Source of the DNA: Coenobita brevimanus
Lineage: Eukaryota > Arthropoda > Malacostraca > Decapoda > Coenobitidae
Length of the DNA stretch: 64,000 nt
Assembly (NCBI GenBank): GCA_032717465.1
Contig: CM064663.1
Coordinates: 14,324,989 to 14,388,988 of the forward strand
Reading direction: 5' to 3'
Both the position numbers and the translations under genes were made by a program. Positions 45,528 through 60,489 of the stretch are shown here, piece by piece. Numbering within the stretch: position 1 is the stretch's first letter; each line of letters begins with the position of its first letter. The notes beneath the pieces were generated by a model. The model was not told the origin of the DNA and made no database searches. It was given only the letters and a program-made list of their open reading frames with translations.

Positions 45528-47213
45528 TAATTCTTCCATATACCTTCCCTACCATACTCAATAAACTTATGCCACGATAATTCTTGCACTCACTTCACTC
45601 ACATTTACTTTTGTACAGGGGTACAATCACAACCTTTTTCCACTCTGCAGGCACAGTTTCACTCATCCATGCCTCCTTACATATCTCGAACAAGCACCTC
45701 ATTCCACTTTCTCCATTACACTTAAGCATCTCTGCATACACCTCATCAACCCCAGCTGCTTTCCCATTTTTCAGCCGTTTCACAGCGCTCTTCACCTGTA
45801 CTAGTGTCATGTCTCCTTGCACTGCATTCCTTCTCTGCTCACTCCTAAATTCAATCATGTTTACAGCCGCTCTGCTCTCTCTATTCCCATTCATCAGGCT
45901 TTCAAAATATTCTTTATATCTGGTCCTTTCTTCATCACAATGGGTTAGTAACCTACCACCTGCATCCTTCACACCATCACATTTCTTTCTGCTTTCACGT
46001 CTTCATTTCCGCACCTCTTTCCAGAATAACTTCCTATTTTCAGAGTATTTTGCATTCATTTTTCTTCCCAGATCATCATTTACCTCCTTCTTTTTCCTCT
46101 TCACTAATCTCTTTATGTGCTTCTTGCTCTTGATATACTCAGTTCTTATTTCAACTGAACCCCTATCCTGTAACCACTTCAGCCACTTCTTCCTCTTTTC
46201 CTCCACTGCTCTATTAACCTCCTGATCCCACCATGCCATACCCTTTTTTTTTTTTTTTTTTTTATAATCTTGCCACATCACACAACACTTTAGCATTCGT
46301 AACTAAGTAGGCTAATCCCTATATGCATTCCACAGGCTGTCCAGATCCATTTCATTCCAATTCAGTAATTCTAACTCGTCCTCTACTTTGGTCCTGTAAT
46401 CATCTGCCATTCCTTTGATCCTCAGCTTCTCAACTATTAGTCTTTCTCCCTGACTGCTCCTCTCTCTCTTGATCCACCTCACTCCTCTCAGCTTGATCTT
46501 GCATACCACGATCATATGATCTGACAGATCTCCACATCGTCCTCTCACAGCCCTCGTATCAGCAACCATTCCCAACATTGACCTCTCTACGACCACATAA
46601 GCAATCAGGCTTCTTTCAACACGATCCCCGTTTCCTCTATACCGTGTATATTTATGTGCATCTTTGTGTTTGAAATACGAATTACAAATGCATAATCTCC
46701 TCTCCTGACACATATCCTTTAGTCGATTCCCATTATCATTTTCTCCTGGTACTCCATAACAACCCATTATGTTATGCTCAGGACCAGAACCTACTCTTCC
46801 GTTCATATCCCCCATTACTGTCACTTTATATCTCCTGGGCCTTTCTCCCATTTCTTCACCCAACTCATCCCAAAACCTGTTCTCTCACTCCTGTCCTCAC
46901 ACGGTGCATATGCTACAATTACTGCCACTTTCACCTTCTCAAACTTGAACTTGACATACATACACCTCGAGCCGACACATTTGTAGGCTCTCATTCCACT
47001 CTGCCACGCCTCATTCATTAACAAAGCAATTCCTTCCTTACATCTTCCTATCCCATTCATTCCCGATCTTACACAATTCACACCCTCCCACTCCTCCTCT
47101 TCGCACCCTTTCATCGTTTCACACAGTGCCATCACAGTATATCTCACACTCTTGAACACATTCACCACTTCCACCCTCTTGCTCTCCTCATTCACACCTC
47201 TCACATTCCACAC
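45528..47213 (-). pseudogene. RTE-like LINE family II, copy 2: endonuclease, linker and RT start
   Basis: The endonuclease frame begins with MWNVRGVNEESKRVEVVNVF at 47213. It includes IALLMNEAW and VAVIVAYAPCEDR, then after a shift VMGDMNGRVGSG (near 46810), HKYTRYRGNGDRVERS and GDLSDHMIVVCKI (near 46530), with the catalytic Asp and the SDH His. The linker shows NAKYSENRKLFWKEVRK near 46050. RT begins with NGKAAGVDEVYAEMLKCNGE near 45760 and VPAEWKKVVIVPLYKSKCE near 45600, stopping at the piggyBac TTAA. A T-run (46243-46264) has expanded within the linker. This copy reaches the 5' end of the ORF. Confidence 0.87.
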
Positions 47214-48154
47214 GGCCAGGCGAGTCTGCCCATTTGGTTGGGGCCCTGGGCAGGTATTAAAATTATTATCAGAATTAGTATTAGTACTAATATTACTGCT
47301 ACTATTACTATTATTCTATGGAAAGGAAATTGACCTATGGGAATAAAGATTTCTTGTGGAAACTTAATTACTTTTGGAATCTCAGCCGAAGGAAGAAAAG
47401 TCCATTTAGGAAAATATAAATGTGGAAAAATGTCTCCACAGATCAGAAATAGTTCCATGTAGTAAACAGGTCATAAGTTAAATAATTCCATGACGAGAAT
47501 TAGTCCAAAGACTGATCTGGTGTAAGGGATACATACTGTAAGTTCAGGGGGAGGTATAAGTACCACGTAGAAAATGAGTTAGTGGCAAAAAATAGATGTG
47601 GGTAAGAGGCAGATAATTTCACCCAGTGGGGGAAAAGGATCCAATGAACAGTTTCACAAGGAAAATTAGGTATGTGCTGGTTGAGGTCAAGAAGGTACAG
47701 TGTGAGACCGACTCATATGTGAGTGAAAATTACTTATCATGTAAGAATTACCATATATGCATATAGGTATATGTGTGCACTGAATGTGTGTGCGTATTTT
47801 AAGCAACTGTACCTGCAAGAGGTGTAAGCAAAGAGCTCCTTGCATCACATGCAGCATCAAAGAAGATGATCAGCAGCAGACCAAGCTTTATCATCCTTAG
47901 GGCCAATATCTGTGAGGGCAATCAGCCTTTTAACATTGTGGAAAGTCATTTATCTGTCATACAATACTTCTTTCCTCATCAGTAGATAAGGGTCTGGCGC
48001 CATGATACTAAGTACAGACATTTAAGGCAAGGGTGACAAACCCTGATAAGCCCGAGAGGCATCGTTTTAGCAATGATCCCGAAACAACCCTCAGACTGAA
48101 ACCCTTATGGTTTTTGTCCAAAATCCAATAGATCAGAAAGCATCGATCTGGTTA
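47214..48154. other. Unassigned region 5' of the family II LINE
   Basis: The first ~100 bases (through 'gggccctgggcagg') are probably the LINE 5' leader, followed by an ATT-rich run (47260-47320). The rest has no long open frame and no repeat that I recognise. Confidence 0.4.
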
Positions 48155-48290
48155 AATAGTTACCACCCATCATGGTATATGTTTCCCTAGATTAGAAGAA
48201 ACCATTTGGCTTGTCACTCGGGTAGTCACCAGAAAGATGCATTACATGGAGGAAATGGATGGTGGCCACGCCTACCTACCATATAGTTTG
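48155..48290 (-). repeat. LINE-derived short element, degenerate copy 3
   Basis: The words 'ggtta', 'gttaccaccca', 'gaaaccatttggcttgtcac' (in separate pieces), 'attacatg' and 'gtggccacgcctacctaccata' follow the same order as 16415-16640. It lacks the LINE-like 3' end and is more diverged than copies 1 and 2. Confidence 0.65.
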
Positions 48291-48440
48291 TAAAAAATAT
48301 ATATTGCATTGGAAATGTAATAAGAAACATTTCAAAGGGCTTCCAAATGTATATTAATGTACGGCTGTTGTATCTTAAGTAAAGGTTCATATCCATGTAA
48401 TGCACTTCTATGACAAATTAATAATTTCTTTTTCTTCTAG

Positions 48441-48547
48441 TTGCTGTCACTTATATAAATACTGGCTTTGAAGCAGAAGACGAAATCCCTATTTATGCCA
48501 AGGAGGATCTTCACCAAAACATTGACAAAACTAACAAATGTGTGTAA
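48441..48547 (+). other. Possible terminal exon of an unidentified host gene
   Basis: A strong polypyrimidine tract and acceptor ('atttctttttcttctag') is followed directly by 35 open codons ending in TAA at 48547, with the reading INTGFEAEDEIPIYAKEDL. The composition is like a normal protein rather than a repeat, and no copy exists elsewhere in the window. I cannot name the protein, and no partner exon is obvious. The exon length, acceptor and stop are what is seen; membership in a gene is inference. Confidence 0.3.
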
Positions 48548-49170
48548 TATCCCCTCTATACTCTTACTCTCTTACCCCATCTCTGCCCTACGCTAGCTCA
48601 ATGCAGCTGTTTGCAAGACAGGTCATTGTCATAACACCAGAGCACCTTTGAGGAGGACGTGAAGTGGGGTGGGTAATCATGACAAATGTGAACACCCCCT
48701 CGCCCCTGACATAAAAAGGCTTTTCACATTCATCTTCAAAGCCGGTGTTAAGACAAGGCTGGGGAGTTTGCGTTTAGTTACAGTAGCTCCATATGAAATG
48801 GATGGAAAGAGGTAATGAAACAACATAGTGTCTTTTTTTTGTAAAGTTTAATGATTGACAGGAACATATACATTGAGGATCACGGGCTATAGTTCGCAGG
48901 CTAGGTATAGCACTGGACATTTCATCTGACACGTTCATTTTTTTTTTTCACTGTTTCTATTTCTTTATGTGGACAACATGTGTAAAAGATAAATTTTACA
49001 GTGCCTGATTTGACACAAGGCATGTGCATGGTCCTAGGGCCAAGTCATCACACTGATGGATCGCATAGCACACAAGACAAGTTCAGTTGGTACACATTAA
49101 TTTTCACCTTTTCACATTATATCACCCATATTTTGTTTTCTTTTCATTGTTATTCACTTGCACTGATTTA
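48548..49170. other. Unassigned spacer
   Basis: No long open frame. There are T-rich stretches near 48832 and 48940. Nothing I recognise. Confidence 0.4.
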
Positions 49171-49194
49171 ATTCTTTTTCTTTGTCTGCCAAGA

Positions 49195-49335
49195 TCACAA
49201 ACGAACCAGAGAAATAATCCTGTGATAGAGAGCACAAGGGAGGTGCACCGCACTACCTCTGGTGATAACTGGACGCCTGTGCCCTCCTCACCCAGTGGTG
49301 GGTTGGAGCACATTGCACAGGCGTCTCCTAACTGA
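49195..49335 (+). other. Possible exon, disordered C-terminal type
   Basis: The tract 'aattctttttctttgtctgccaag' looks like a splice acceptor at about 49194. After it about 46 codons stay open to TGA at 49335 with a Ser/Pro/Thr-rich, disordered reading (REVHRTTSGDNWTPVPSSPS). The opposite strand is also open over 63 codons, so coding direction is unsure. Weak evidence. Confidence 0.2.
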
Positions 49336-50030
49336 TATGAAGTAGCGTGACGGAGAGAGAAAGCGTAAGCGTCACTTCTGTCAGGATATGGAGCACAGTG
49401 TTATTTTTCTTGGTTATTGCCTGGGAAAACGCTTACTGCTATGCATGGGGCATCCCCCAGGGTTTGATTTATGTATGTTATGATGAAGGACGATGCTGAA
49501 CTTCACCGGCCACCTCTTTGTGCAAGTGAGAGTGAGTATGTGTATATAGAAATGCCAGGGATCCCGTTATTCCCCGAAGACCGTGTGTTCATGGATCACT
49601 TACCTAGTCTACTTCCACTATTATTTCACGGGTGATAGTAGACTCTACTAGTAGACTCTCTGCTAAGCAGAAAGTGCCCTCACTGAAAAAGGGGGCACCC
49701 AAATCTGCACAGAACAATGTCTCTCCAGTCTGTGCCTATGGAAACTTCCAGGCACTGCTTTAGCACTGCTACTGGGCATACATGATGGTGGACAGTATGT
49801 ATCCTACATGCTGGGATTGTGAGAGGAGCAAGCCTGAAGTCTTCTTTCTCGTTTTTTGCAAGCGTCCTTGGAGATGGCACTAGGGACACCGCCAATCCAT
49901 CCTGTGCACACATAGTTCATGCTTGGAACAGTGTATAAATTTAAGACAGTCCCCACCCTGCCTTTTGTCTGCACCAAACTCGATAGAAACTAGAAAGCGC
50001 TCACAGATCACATACCTTCGCCAATACCAC
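49336..50030. other. Unassigned spacer
   Basis: A minus-strand frame of 77 codons (49913-49680) has no features I recognise. A short local repeat 'tagtagactctctg/tagtagactctact' occurs near 49635-49660. Confidence 0.35.
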
Positions 50031-51330
50031 TGCCATTAAAAAGGATCCGGATCCGGATATAGGATTCGGATCTGAATCCACCATAAAATTTAACCCGCGC
50101 CGTCCCGAGGACGTACTTCCACGTCCTCACGTTTTGTCACAGCAAATCCCGAGGACGTACTTCAACGTCCTGCAATTGCAAGGTTCATAATTTCCACAAT
50201 TTTCAATTTCCGCGAGTCATTTTTGGTACGTATACACGGGACACCTGCCTCAACAAGATGCCAGGCAGAGACAATGTCTTACCCAGCATGACCTCCTCCC
50301 CCCCTCTGCATGCCCTTTTCTCAGCAATTCACCTGTTATCAGTGACCTGGCCAGTATAGCCATGTCATGCCACGGTACGAAATTCAGGGCCAGAGTGATT
50401 CCCCAATCAATGACAATGTGGAGGACAAACTTTACATAGCATTAGAGGAAGAAACAGTTAGAAATGATGATCAGGTAATGTGGCAAAAAAAGGTCAGGTA
50501 TTAGTGAGTGAAACAATGCTTATAATGCCTATATTACTGCTTGAAAACCAATATACTCTTGTACTACATATAAATTCGTAACAGTAAATAAATAAATACA
50601 GTTTATGAGTGGTGTGAAATAGTTATCCTCCCATAGAACTCGTTTTCTTTGGTGCTAGCCTGATAGAAAACCCAGTAAGGTAAGGAGGCTCTCCTACCTG
50701 TAATGAGTATTTTAAACCTCAGGTGAGCGATTTCTCTATGAATTTTCGATGTTTCTCATCAAAAGCGAAAGTTTTAGCAAAAAAAAAAAGGGTCGAAAAA
50801 TGGCCGGGATTGGGGGGTACCAGTGGTCAAAAAGTGGTCGGGACGGGGCGGGTTAATCAGTTCTTTCTTGGTCCATGGCCCACTTTTCCACAAAATTTCA
50901 CTGAAAATAATTGAGAACTTTTGGAGATACTGTGCGAGATACTCCGGATCCGGATTCGGATCCGCCCCTAATTTAACAATTTCTTCCTTGGCCAATGGTG
51001 CATCCTCCACTAAATTTCATCAAAATCCGTTCACAAGTTTCTGAGTAATATTGGATCCGGATCCGTGGATACAGGATCCGAATACGACGCCATATTTAAT
51101 AAAATCTTTCTTGGTCCTTGGTGCACCTTTCCACAAATTTCATTAAAATTCATTGTGAACTTTTGGAGAATTTTGTATGGGATACTCTGGATCCGTATCT
51201 GGCCCAAAAGTTAATCATATCATCCTTCGCCCATGGCCCACAGTTCCACAAAATTTCATCCAAATCTATTCATAACTTTTAGAATAATCCTGCTAACACA
51301 CAGGCAGAAAGACAGACAAACCAACAAACC
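50031..51330. repeat. ggatcc-rich ~120-135-bp repeat array
   Basis: Units share 'ttcttggtccatgg', 'ccaca.aatttcat.aaaat', 'ttcacaagttt.tgag' and 'ggatccggatccg'. They recur at about 50035, 50857, 50975, 51095 and 51205, ending in 'cctgctaacacacaggcaga' with CAGA/CAAA repetition. The pattern resembles a widely dispersed animal repeat with this oligonucleotide signature. A piggyBac MITE (50090-50856) is inserted in one unit. Confidence 0.75.
50090..50856 (+). mobile_element. piggyBac-derived MITE, copy D (complete)
   Basis: It is 767 bases long, from TTAA 50090-50093 to TTAA 50853-50856. The left end is TTAACCCGCGCCGTCCCGAG, and the right end reverse-complemented is TTAACCCGCCCCGTCCCG. The flanks join to a continuous ggatcc-array unit ('ccataaaat|TTAA|tcagttctttcttgg'), so a single insertion with TTAA duplication is clear. 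Near 50395-50460 it retains SDSPINDNVEDKLYIALEEE, a relic of the transposase N-terminus. No transposase core is present. Confidence 0.88.
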
Positions 51331-51510
51331 AATACAAGGTAAAACATAGCCTCCTTGATGGGGCTAATAACAGGACCTGGGCCTCTGCTATAAAAGGGCC
51401 TCTCTATTCCGCTCAGAAACTGAGGAAAGCAGTCCAGAGGGATTGGTGGAGGAGGCCCACAATGTTCATAGCATATCGTCCACGAAATTCTGCAGAGGAT
51501 AGAACCCACT
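51331..51510. other. Unassigned spacer
   Basis: Short stretch between the ggatcc array and the DIRS-like remnant, possibly part of the latter's decayed 3' portion. No motif is seen. Confidence 0.3.
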
Positions 51511-53061
51511 AGGGAAATATCATGCATAAAAATTCAATGTTGCTTGGAGCTTCTCTGTTAGGGGTTGGTGAGGCACGCTGTCCCCAGAGGCAATGGGTTG
51601 AGGCTTACTCTTTGCAGCGCTTTGGTACTAGAACCAGATTTCTCAAAATCAAGGCTGAAATCGCTAACTACGTTTAGGAGAACTTTGGTTGCAGGTGAGG
51701 GAAACAAGTATATACGTGTCGACTTCATCCAGTCCTCCTCTATCGCATTCAGGCCACTTGTCAGCATATAGTGCACCTTGGGTAGGTGGAGCAGTAACTA
51801 CATTGTGTCTTTGGTGACAAAGAGGTCCACCTGCATGTGGCCATACCTAAGAACCAATGAGTTGAATATAACCCTCCAGACAGTCCATTCAACTGAGGCT
51901 AACTTAAACCTGGAGTGTGCATTGGCCCTCCGGTTCTTCTCCCCAGAAAATTCTGAGCCAACAGGTACCAACAGCAATGGTAAGTTAGCGACTGGATTTG
52001 TTCTGTCCATGCCAGGAAAGGTTCAGACCTTGACATGCCATACTATTTCATGTAATGCACCACCAGTTGGTTGTGCTTTTGCATTACCCCTAATTCCCTG
52101 ATATTTAAGTGCTTGACACATTATGTCTATGTCCAAACCCCCAGTTGTTGGTGCCCCATTCATGACAGAATGCCCTCCCAAGTCTTAGGCATTGGTTACA
52201 GTCATAGGAGTCTGGCACCATCCATCATCAAAGTAGCCTCCTGGGGCTGGCAGGGACTGGATGGAGCATGTCTCCTGTGCAACATCCTTTCTCCTGGGAT
52301 CACCTTTACCTCCCGTGATAGGTGGTAGAGGCACAACCTGCCAAGTTCAGTGCCCACGGCAGTGGCTCACCATGTCTTCATGACTTCAGGTTGGCGTGAA
52401 CTGTCCTAAACAATTTTCCCGAAGGCAATATGCACTGTCCGGGGAAAAACGAACTCATACTTGCCTGGTGTTCTACTCCAAACCTATCCTGATTACTTGC
52501 GTCACAGGGTTCAACAAAGTTTTTCCATATTGATTTTGAAGCCGAGCTCCCCAGATGACTTGATTACTCAGCCTGAATTTCCTGGACACTCCTCCTAAGT
52601 GGCTGCTGCAAGAAGCCGCTTGTTGAGATACATTAATACGTTCACCCCCTCTGTCACCACATAATGCACCAACACCTTTGTTAGTCTGACGAAGACACGA
52701 CGAGCTAGGTAAAGACCGATAGGCCAACATGTTGACCAGTGAGCAAGTAAGCCTTCTAGATCGGTGCTTGTTGTGTGACACTCCTTTGCTAATGTTAACT
52801 TTTAAAGAGTTGGGGGCCTTTGTGCCTTTTTATCATGCTGCATGTGTTCAGTGATGAGGCTGGTGCCTTGTCGTTCAGTTTGGTGCACTTGGAGAGCTTG
52901 TAGTGATCAGGAGATGGAGCTCTCCACTGCATGAGAAAGGTTAGAGCAGAGAACGGGCGGTGTATGGTATATGGGAGGCGAGTATATGCCTCCTCTATGT
53001 ATGCATCCAGGACCTGGTTAGGAGAAAAGGGAGCCTCCCAGATGATTGCTTCCCTTGCCAC
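51511..53061 (-). pseudogene. DIRS-like retrotransposon remnant (RT/RNase H)
   Basis: Pieces on the minus strand follow the order of DIRS-group pol: QQAASCSSHLGGVSRKFRLS near 52600; a decayed RNase H start with TWEGILS and HQQLGVWT near 52160; GEKNRRANAHSR (compare ADxLSR) near 51930; VEWTVWRVIFNSLVLRYG near 51880; QVDLFVTKDT near 51830; and STRIYLFPSPATKVLLNVV near 51700. The VDLFAT and YxFPP...KVL blocks mark the end of RNase H in DIRS elements. Many stops and shifts are present, and no tyrosine recombinase is identifiable. Assignment is by motif order only. Confidence 0.6.
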
Positions 53062-53739
53062 TCACTCCGTCATGATGAACGCAACGATTCTCACATTAAT
53101 GCAGTTTGTCACTGTCTGCAATGGAGATGAATAGCAAGTCTTTTAAACTATTGTTGAAACTGAGATGCGAGTACCAGCAGTTAGATGACAGTTTCACTGC
53201 TCTTCACTGACACTGGGAACTGAATAGGCATGGCCCTATAAGGAACTTTGTAAGAGTCAGTCTATTCCTCCAGGCATGGCAGGAAGTAGGCTGGTGACAG
53301 ACTACTCTGAGAACATTGCCCCATTCCAAATGTTGTGGTTGTCAAGTTCCCACCTGGCCCAGGAAAAGGAGAGCATCACCATCAATGCTGAAACCAGTCG
53401 TTGCACAATGCTGTCTTCTTCAGTGGAAGGTACGACAATTACTTCACCCCTGTAGGCGTCTGTGATGGCTGTGGCCTGATCCCCAGGCTAAAGCAGTGAC
53501 AGCAGTTCACAGTACTTGCTCAGTGAAAACACTGTGTGCCACATGGGCCAGAGAGACCAAATGAACTTGAAACTAATGCTAAATACTGTATTATCCGTCA
53601 GGACAAAACAGTGAGTGGAGCCTTGGGAAAACAAGGGAGAGCATCGCATGATGGAAATAGCTTGTCGTGCCCATTCAGACTGAAAACCGTGTGCTGGTGT
53701 GCAAGCCACACATTACATACTATACTAGACCAATTATGG
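53062..53739. other. Unassigned region with an imperfect repeated phrase
   Basis: The phrase 'gcatgatggaaatagcttgt...ttcagactgaaaaccgtgtg' (about 53645-53695) recurs in altered form at about 57570-57620 and 57850-57910, on the far side of the hAT insertion. Joining 53739 to 57412 restores one stretch carrying three divergent units. No gene is recognised. Confidence 0.5.
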
Positions 53740-53911
53740 CCTCGGTACAGGGGCGTCATTTGAGGGGGGCAGCGAGGGAGGGTCGCCCCCCCTAAGCTTC
53801 TGAGAGGGCCTCCAAATCAACTACAGTTAATGAAAATAAATATAAGGTTAACACCGTGAAATTAAAAATAAATTGTGTTTAGCCTCAATACGTTTTCAGT
53901 GAAATATATCT

Positions 53912-53913
<2 letters not shown>

Positions 53914-54003
<90 letters not shown>

Positions 54004-54010
54004 TGTGTGT

Positions 54011-54105
<95 letters not shown>
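53914..54105. repeat. (TG)n microsatellite inside the hAT element
   Basis: About 95 TG units with rare TT and TA interruptions. It lies between the left terminal repeat and the transposase. Confidence 0.98.
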
Positions 54106-54107
<2 letters not shown>

Positions 54108-54343
54108 CATCACAATAATTTACTAGATATATTAAAGGATGTCATTGTGAATATGTTCCTAGCCCGCTGTTCAGTTACCTTTTTATTGTATTCTGGCAAT
54201 CATTAATAGTTTTTATTCATCTTAGGAAGTAGCTGCCTGTAGGTAGGAGCCTTTAGAGTTCATTTAGATCAGTGTTTCCCAAAGTAGACTTTGCTTTACT
54301 GGTTGAAGAACTTGAAGCTCTACAGGCATCATCATCCTATATA

Positions 54344-56770
<2,427 letters not shown>

Positions 56771-56809
56771 GAAATAAAGATACATAGTTTCATTTTCATT
56801 TTCCTTTAA

Positions 56810-57397
56810 TGAATTCTTAAATTAATATACCCTTCTTACGTGAGCCCCTTCCAGATTTAAAAACCATCTTTTTATTTCTCCCACCTCATAGTGTACAGCT
56901 TAATTTTTCACATTACTTTATATGGTTCATGGTATTTTGGGAGCTAGTAAGCTAAAAGCTTTCCATTTTTAATTCAGTTACAAGTTTACATCTTTTCATT
57001 CTCAGTTTTATATTAATTATCTTTTCATTAGTCTGTAAGAATGAAATCAGTTTAAGCTTTCACCAATACAAATATTTTGACTGCTGTTTGGTCTGTTATC
57101 CAAGGTCATTAGCATATAATGTGTATATGTACTTTACCATGAACTTTAAATTACATATTCAACTTTACATAGAAATACTGCCAATGCTAGAATATCCATT
57201 AGTGTGTCTTACAGAAAGTAATTGGTTTAACAAATAATTATATACAGTATATAATATAATTGATTACTGCTTTAATTCTGTAAATACAGCTTTGCATGTG
57301 GTTTAAAAAATGCTCACTCGCCACTCTACCCATGTGGGGAGATGGGAGTAGGGGTGCCTCCTAAACAGCCTAAGCCCTCCCCCCCAAAGGAAAATTG
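56810..57397. other. hAT 3' untranslated region
   Basis: A/T-rich with no frame. Near 57340 'gggagatgggagtaggggtgcctc' repeats 56720-56740 ('agagatgggagtaggggtgcttcc'), a ~20-base direct repeat about 620 bases apart inside the element. Confidence 0.6.
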
Positions 57398-57419
57398 AAA
57401 TGACGCCCCTGCCTCGGTA

Positions 57420-58845
57420 AACATAGCATGACAGAAGAATTCTGCCGAACTAGAATACAGAGAAAAAGTTGTGAACCTCATTCTCAAACAGCATACTAAA
57501 AACTACACTATAATTTATTGACATTATGAAGAGTAAAAAACTAAAATCTGCCCTGAGAGGAAAAGTATAACGTGATGGAAATAGCTCGTCATGCTTGGAC
57601 AGACAGACCACTGTGTGGACCTTGGGGCTTAAGGGAATTAAGCCAAAAAGCTTGTAACTACGAAAAATAAAACAAATGGAACAAAACATGTCGTAGCTCC
57701 ATGTGAGCAAAGTCTAGGATGAGCACCATGCAATAGAGGAAGCTTGCCTTACTTGATGAAATCTGTGCTACATAAGGAGCCAGCACCCACACTAAAAACC
57801 ATATTATCAGATGTCGTATAGTAAGACAACAGTCCAATCCCCGACAGCCTAGCATGACGGAAGCAAACCACGGCACTCATATCGACTGAAAAATTGCGCA
57901 CAGTGTGGGGCTGCAAACTAGAAATTAAAATACTGAAGCCAGGAAAGACAAATGACAAAAAAGAAAGAAACAAAGGCATTTCCTGCAAGATGCAGGCTTA
58001 CAATGCAACCGTGAAAGTAGTAGCACATAGTCGAGAAGATGCTGGTGCACACCTCGTAGAGGACGGATGCTGTCCCCAGGTGTTGCCCATGCATTGCACG
58101 GAGAGAGAGAATGACTTGGCTTGCCGACACCAGCATTGCGCAAAGTAAGGACAGAGAAAGGGTGATGGGGTAAGGATATGGGAGGATTGTACTCACGTTT
58201 GCCAGCTTTCACTTTTTTTAGGCTGTATTTATTGCCACGATTTTGTGGATATAGTTCCCTTCTGCATCCAGCAGAAGTGAAAGGAGCTAACTCTACAGGT
58301 AACTCAATGCTGGCTCATCCGCCTGGTCATTAATATTATTTTATCGAAAGAAAATGGAGAGGGGCATATTCACACACTCGCACTGAGGATCCACACTCTG
58401 TTTACACAATATCTTGCAATGCACTCCTTTTCTCTAGGAAGAAAGATTGTGGACTACAAGAGTAGGGCACCTTCTCTCTGCAGTCCATTGGACTTACCTA
58501 AAGATAAGCCTCTGACAACAAAATCAACATTAAGCCTCCCTCTGTTTGTAATGTTAAGTCAAATTGTGTGTAAATGCAACTAGCAGTGCTACCCATCTTT
58601 GCTAGAGTTAGCCATATTATGGAAAATTGACGACGGTATTTTAGAAATCCTTAAAGGTAGACAAATTCGTGGATGGACGAAACAGCAATCACACACATTT
58701 CTTCACCAAATAACACACCCACTAATTCATCTACTGATCTTGGAGAGCTTTTTGGGGGGGAGAGGGGGGGGGTGATGAGGGATCGAGAATCTGAAGTGGA
58801 GGTCAGTATTTACATCTACTGGTCCCCATGACCTATTTTAGTCTG
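57420..58845. other. Unassigned region
   Basis: It continues the imperfect phrase seen before the hAT insertion (57570-57620; 57850-57910). From 57930 to 58845 I see no gene and no known repeat. A poly-G block lies at 58754-58770. Confidence 0.45.
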
Positions 58846-58847
58846 TA

Positions 58848-59935
58848 TTAACCCTTATCCACCGGAGCTTTCCCACAATTGTCCACTCCTCTTTACGGGG
58901 AATTTCCAAGATTTTGGGAAAAGTGCCCTTATTTCAAACGCTGATATCTTCCAAATTATTATAACTAGAGAAGAAAGTAAGTATACATAAGACTCTTCAA
59001 CGCTTCCCTTTTCAAATGAAATTACCTCAAAGTCTGCGTGTGGTCCCATCAATGAGTAAGGATACGTTAAAGATGACTGGTTTTCCGTGTTTTGGCGGGC
59101 TAATCCAGGTACACGCCACAGCCAGTGACCTTGGACTCGCTGGCTAGCATTGGCAGCACTAACTGGAGTTGTGATTTTAACACTGCCCGGCCTCTCGGAA
59201 TATTCTACTCATTCTTTCTGCTTTTCCTTACTCACCATAAGAAAGATGAGTCATCACCCTATCCATGTGGCTCCACATAGTTTTTTCCACCCGATTCATA
59301 GTTCCAGTATGCCCTGTAGATGTATAGGAAAAGAATACCTCTTTATTTTCTGTACTCGCTTATTGCATCAATTATAATAATTTCCTCCTACTGGGGCACT
59401 TATATTTGCACTTGACATCACGATCACGGGTAATTGTACTTCGAGAAGTAAATGTTCTGGCTGTTTCACGAAGTATGGTTGATCATGAGGTAATTACTTG
59501 TACAGAAATTGTGACTAATTTGCACTATTCAGAGGCATCATGAAAATGTTACTAATGTTATAAACAACTTACATTTTTTGTACTTCACGTCACAAATACA
59601 CTAATGCTCACATATGCATCATTATTTTCTGAGTAACGAGGGAAAAAATTTAGCTACAGCCAACCAGGTGATCATTCTCTCCAATGCACTTTTGGTTTTC
59701 TTTCATTGTACTAGATAGGGTTTCTCAAGGTAATTCCAATCATTGTTTCACAAATAACTATAAACAGCAACATTTATTGCAATGCACTTGCATTGGGTAC
59801 CTACCTACCTTATGGTTGTCATAGAAAAAGGTCATGAGTTCAGAGGGTGCCGCGAAGGTATCTGCAGCATATCCAGTCAGCCGGTGTCACTACACGCCCT
59901 GAATCGTGACGGCTAGCCAGCACGCAGGAGTTAAT
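58848..59935. other. Unassigned region, possible TTAA element
   Basis: TTAACCCTTATCC at 58848 and, reverse-complemented, TTAACTCCTGCG at about 59935 could be worn termini of another TTAA-targeting element of about 1.09 kb. Nothing inside is coding. The match is short, so this is only a suggestion. Confidence 0.2.
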
Positions 59936-60039
59936 GCACACAAGAGATTTTATCCATCTTGTGATTGATTATATAGTAGTCGAAGCCGAAATGGAGTAAA
60001 TAGTGAGTACATTTGTGGGGAAACAGCTTCAGTTCCCTC

Positions 60040-60489
60040 ATAGCCAATGACAGGAGAAGTTAAAGATGGATACTGGGTCTTGATTGTAGTTTATTATCTT
60101 CAAATGTAAAGCTCAAGTTGAGCACGGTGTGTAACACAAGAGCGTTTATATGCTAAATAACTTCTCACTAGACTCCTCTTCTCTTCTCTCTCTCTATAAC
60201 CTCTCGCACCTGTCGCTAGCCTCGTTCTGCCTGCCTAATTCCTCTTTCTTGCCTAGGAGGGCTTGTGTCACGTGTACTGGACATGCATGAAAGTTTCTAG
60301 AAGCCTGTGTGTCTGTATGTATGTAGTGTTTCCGGTGACACAATACTTAGCTGGCATTCCTTTACTGAAATCTGCAAACACATTTCCTTACCCACACTTA
60401 GCTTGCTTATCATGTTACCTTTAAGACTACACATTTATGTTGGTATCTATTATGAGTTGTATTATGATAATGTAGATTCCTAACATCGC
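60040..60489 (-). repeat. Gypsy copy 2: 3' LTR
   Basis: It matches the copy 1 LTRs from 'caggagaagttaaagatgga' to the outer end 'gtagattcctaacatcgctcgg' with many substitutions. The inner end (toward 59940) does not align well, so the left boundary is approximate. It lies downstream of env copy 2 on the minus strand. Confidence 0.78.

Noticed and set aside
52795..53134. Independent small genes at 52795-53061 (-) and 52931-53134 (+)
   Set aside because: They overlap on opposite strands, have no motifs, and sit at the edge of the DIRS-like remnant.
58848..59935. Another TTAA-flanked MITE
   Set aside because: The supposed termini share only TTAAC plus a few bases and no second copy is in the window. 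Left as a low-confidence note.
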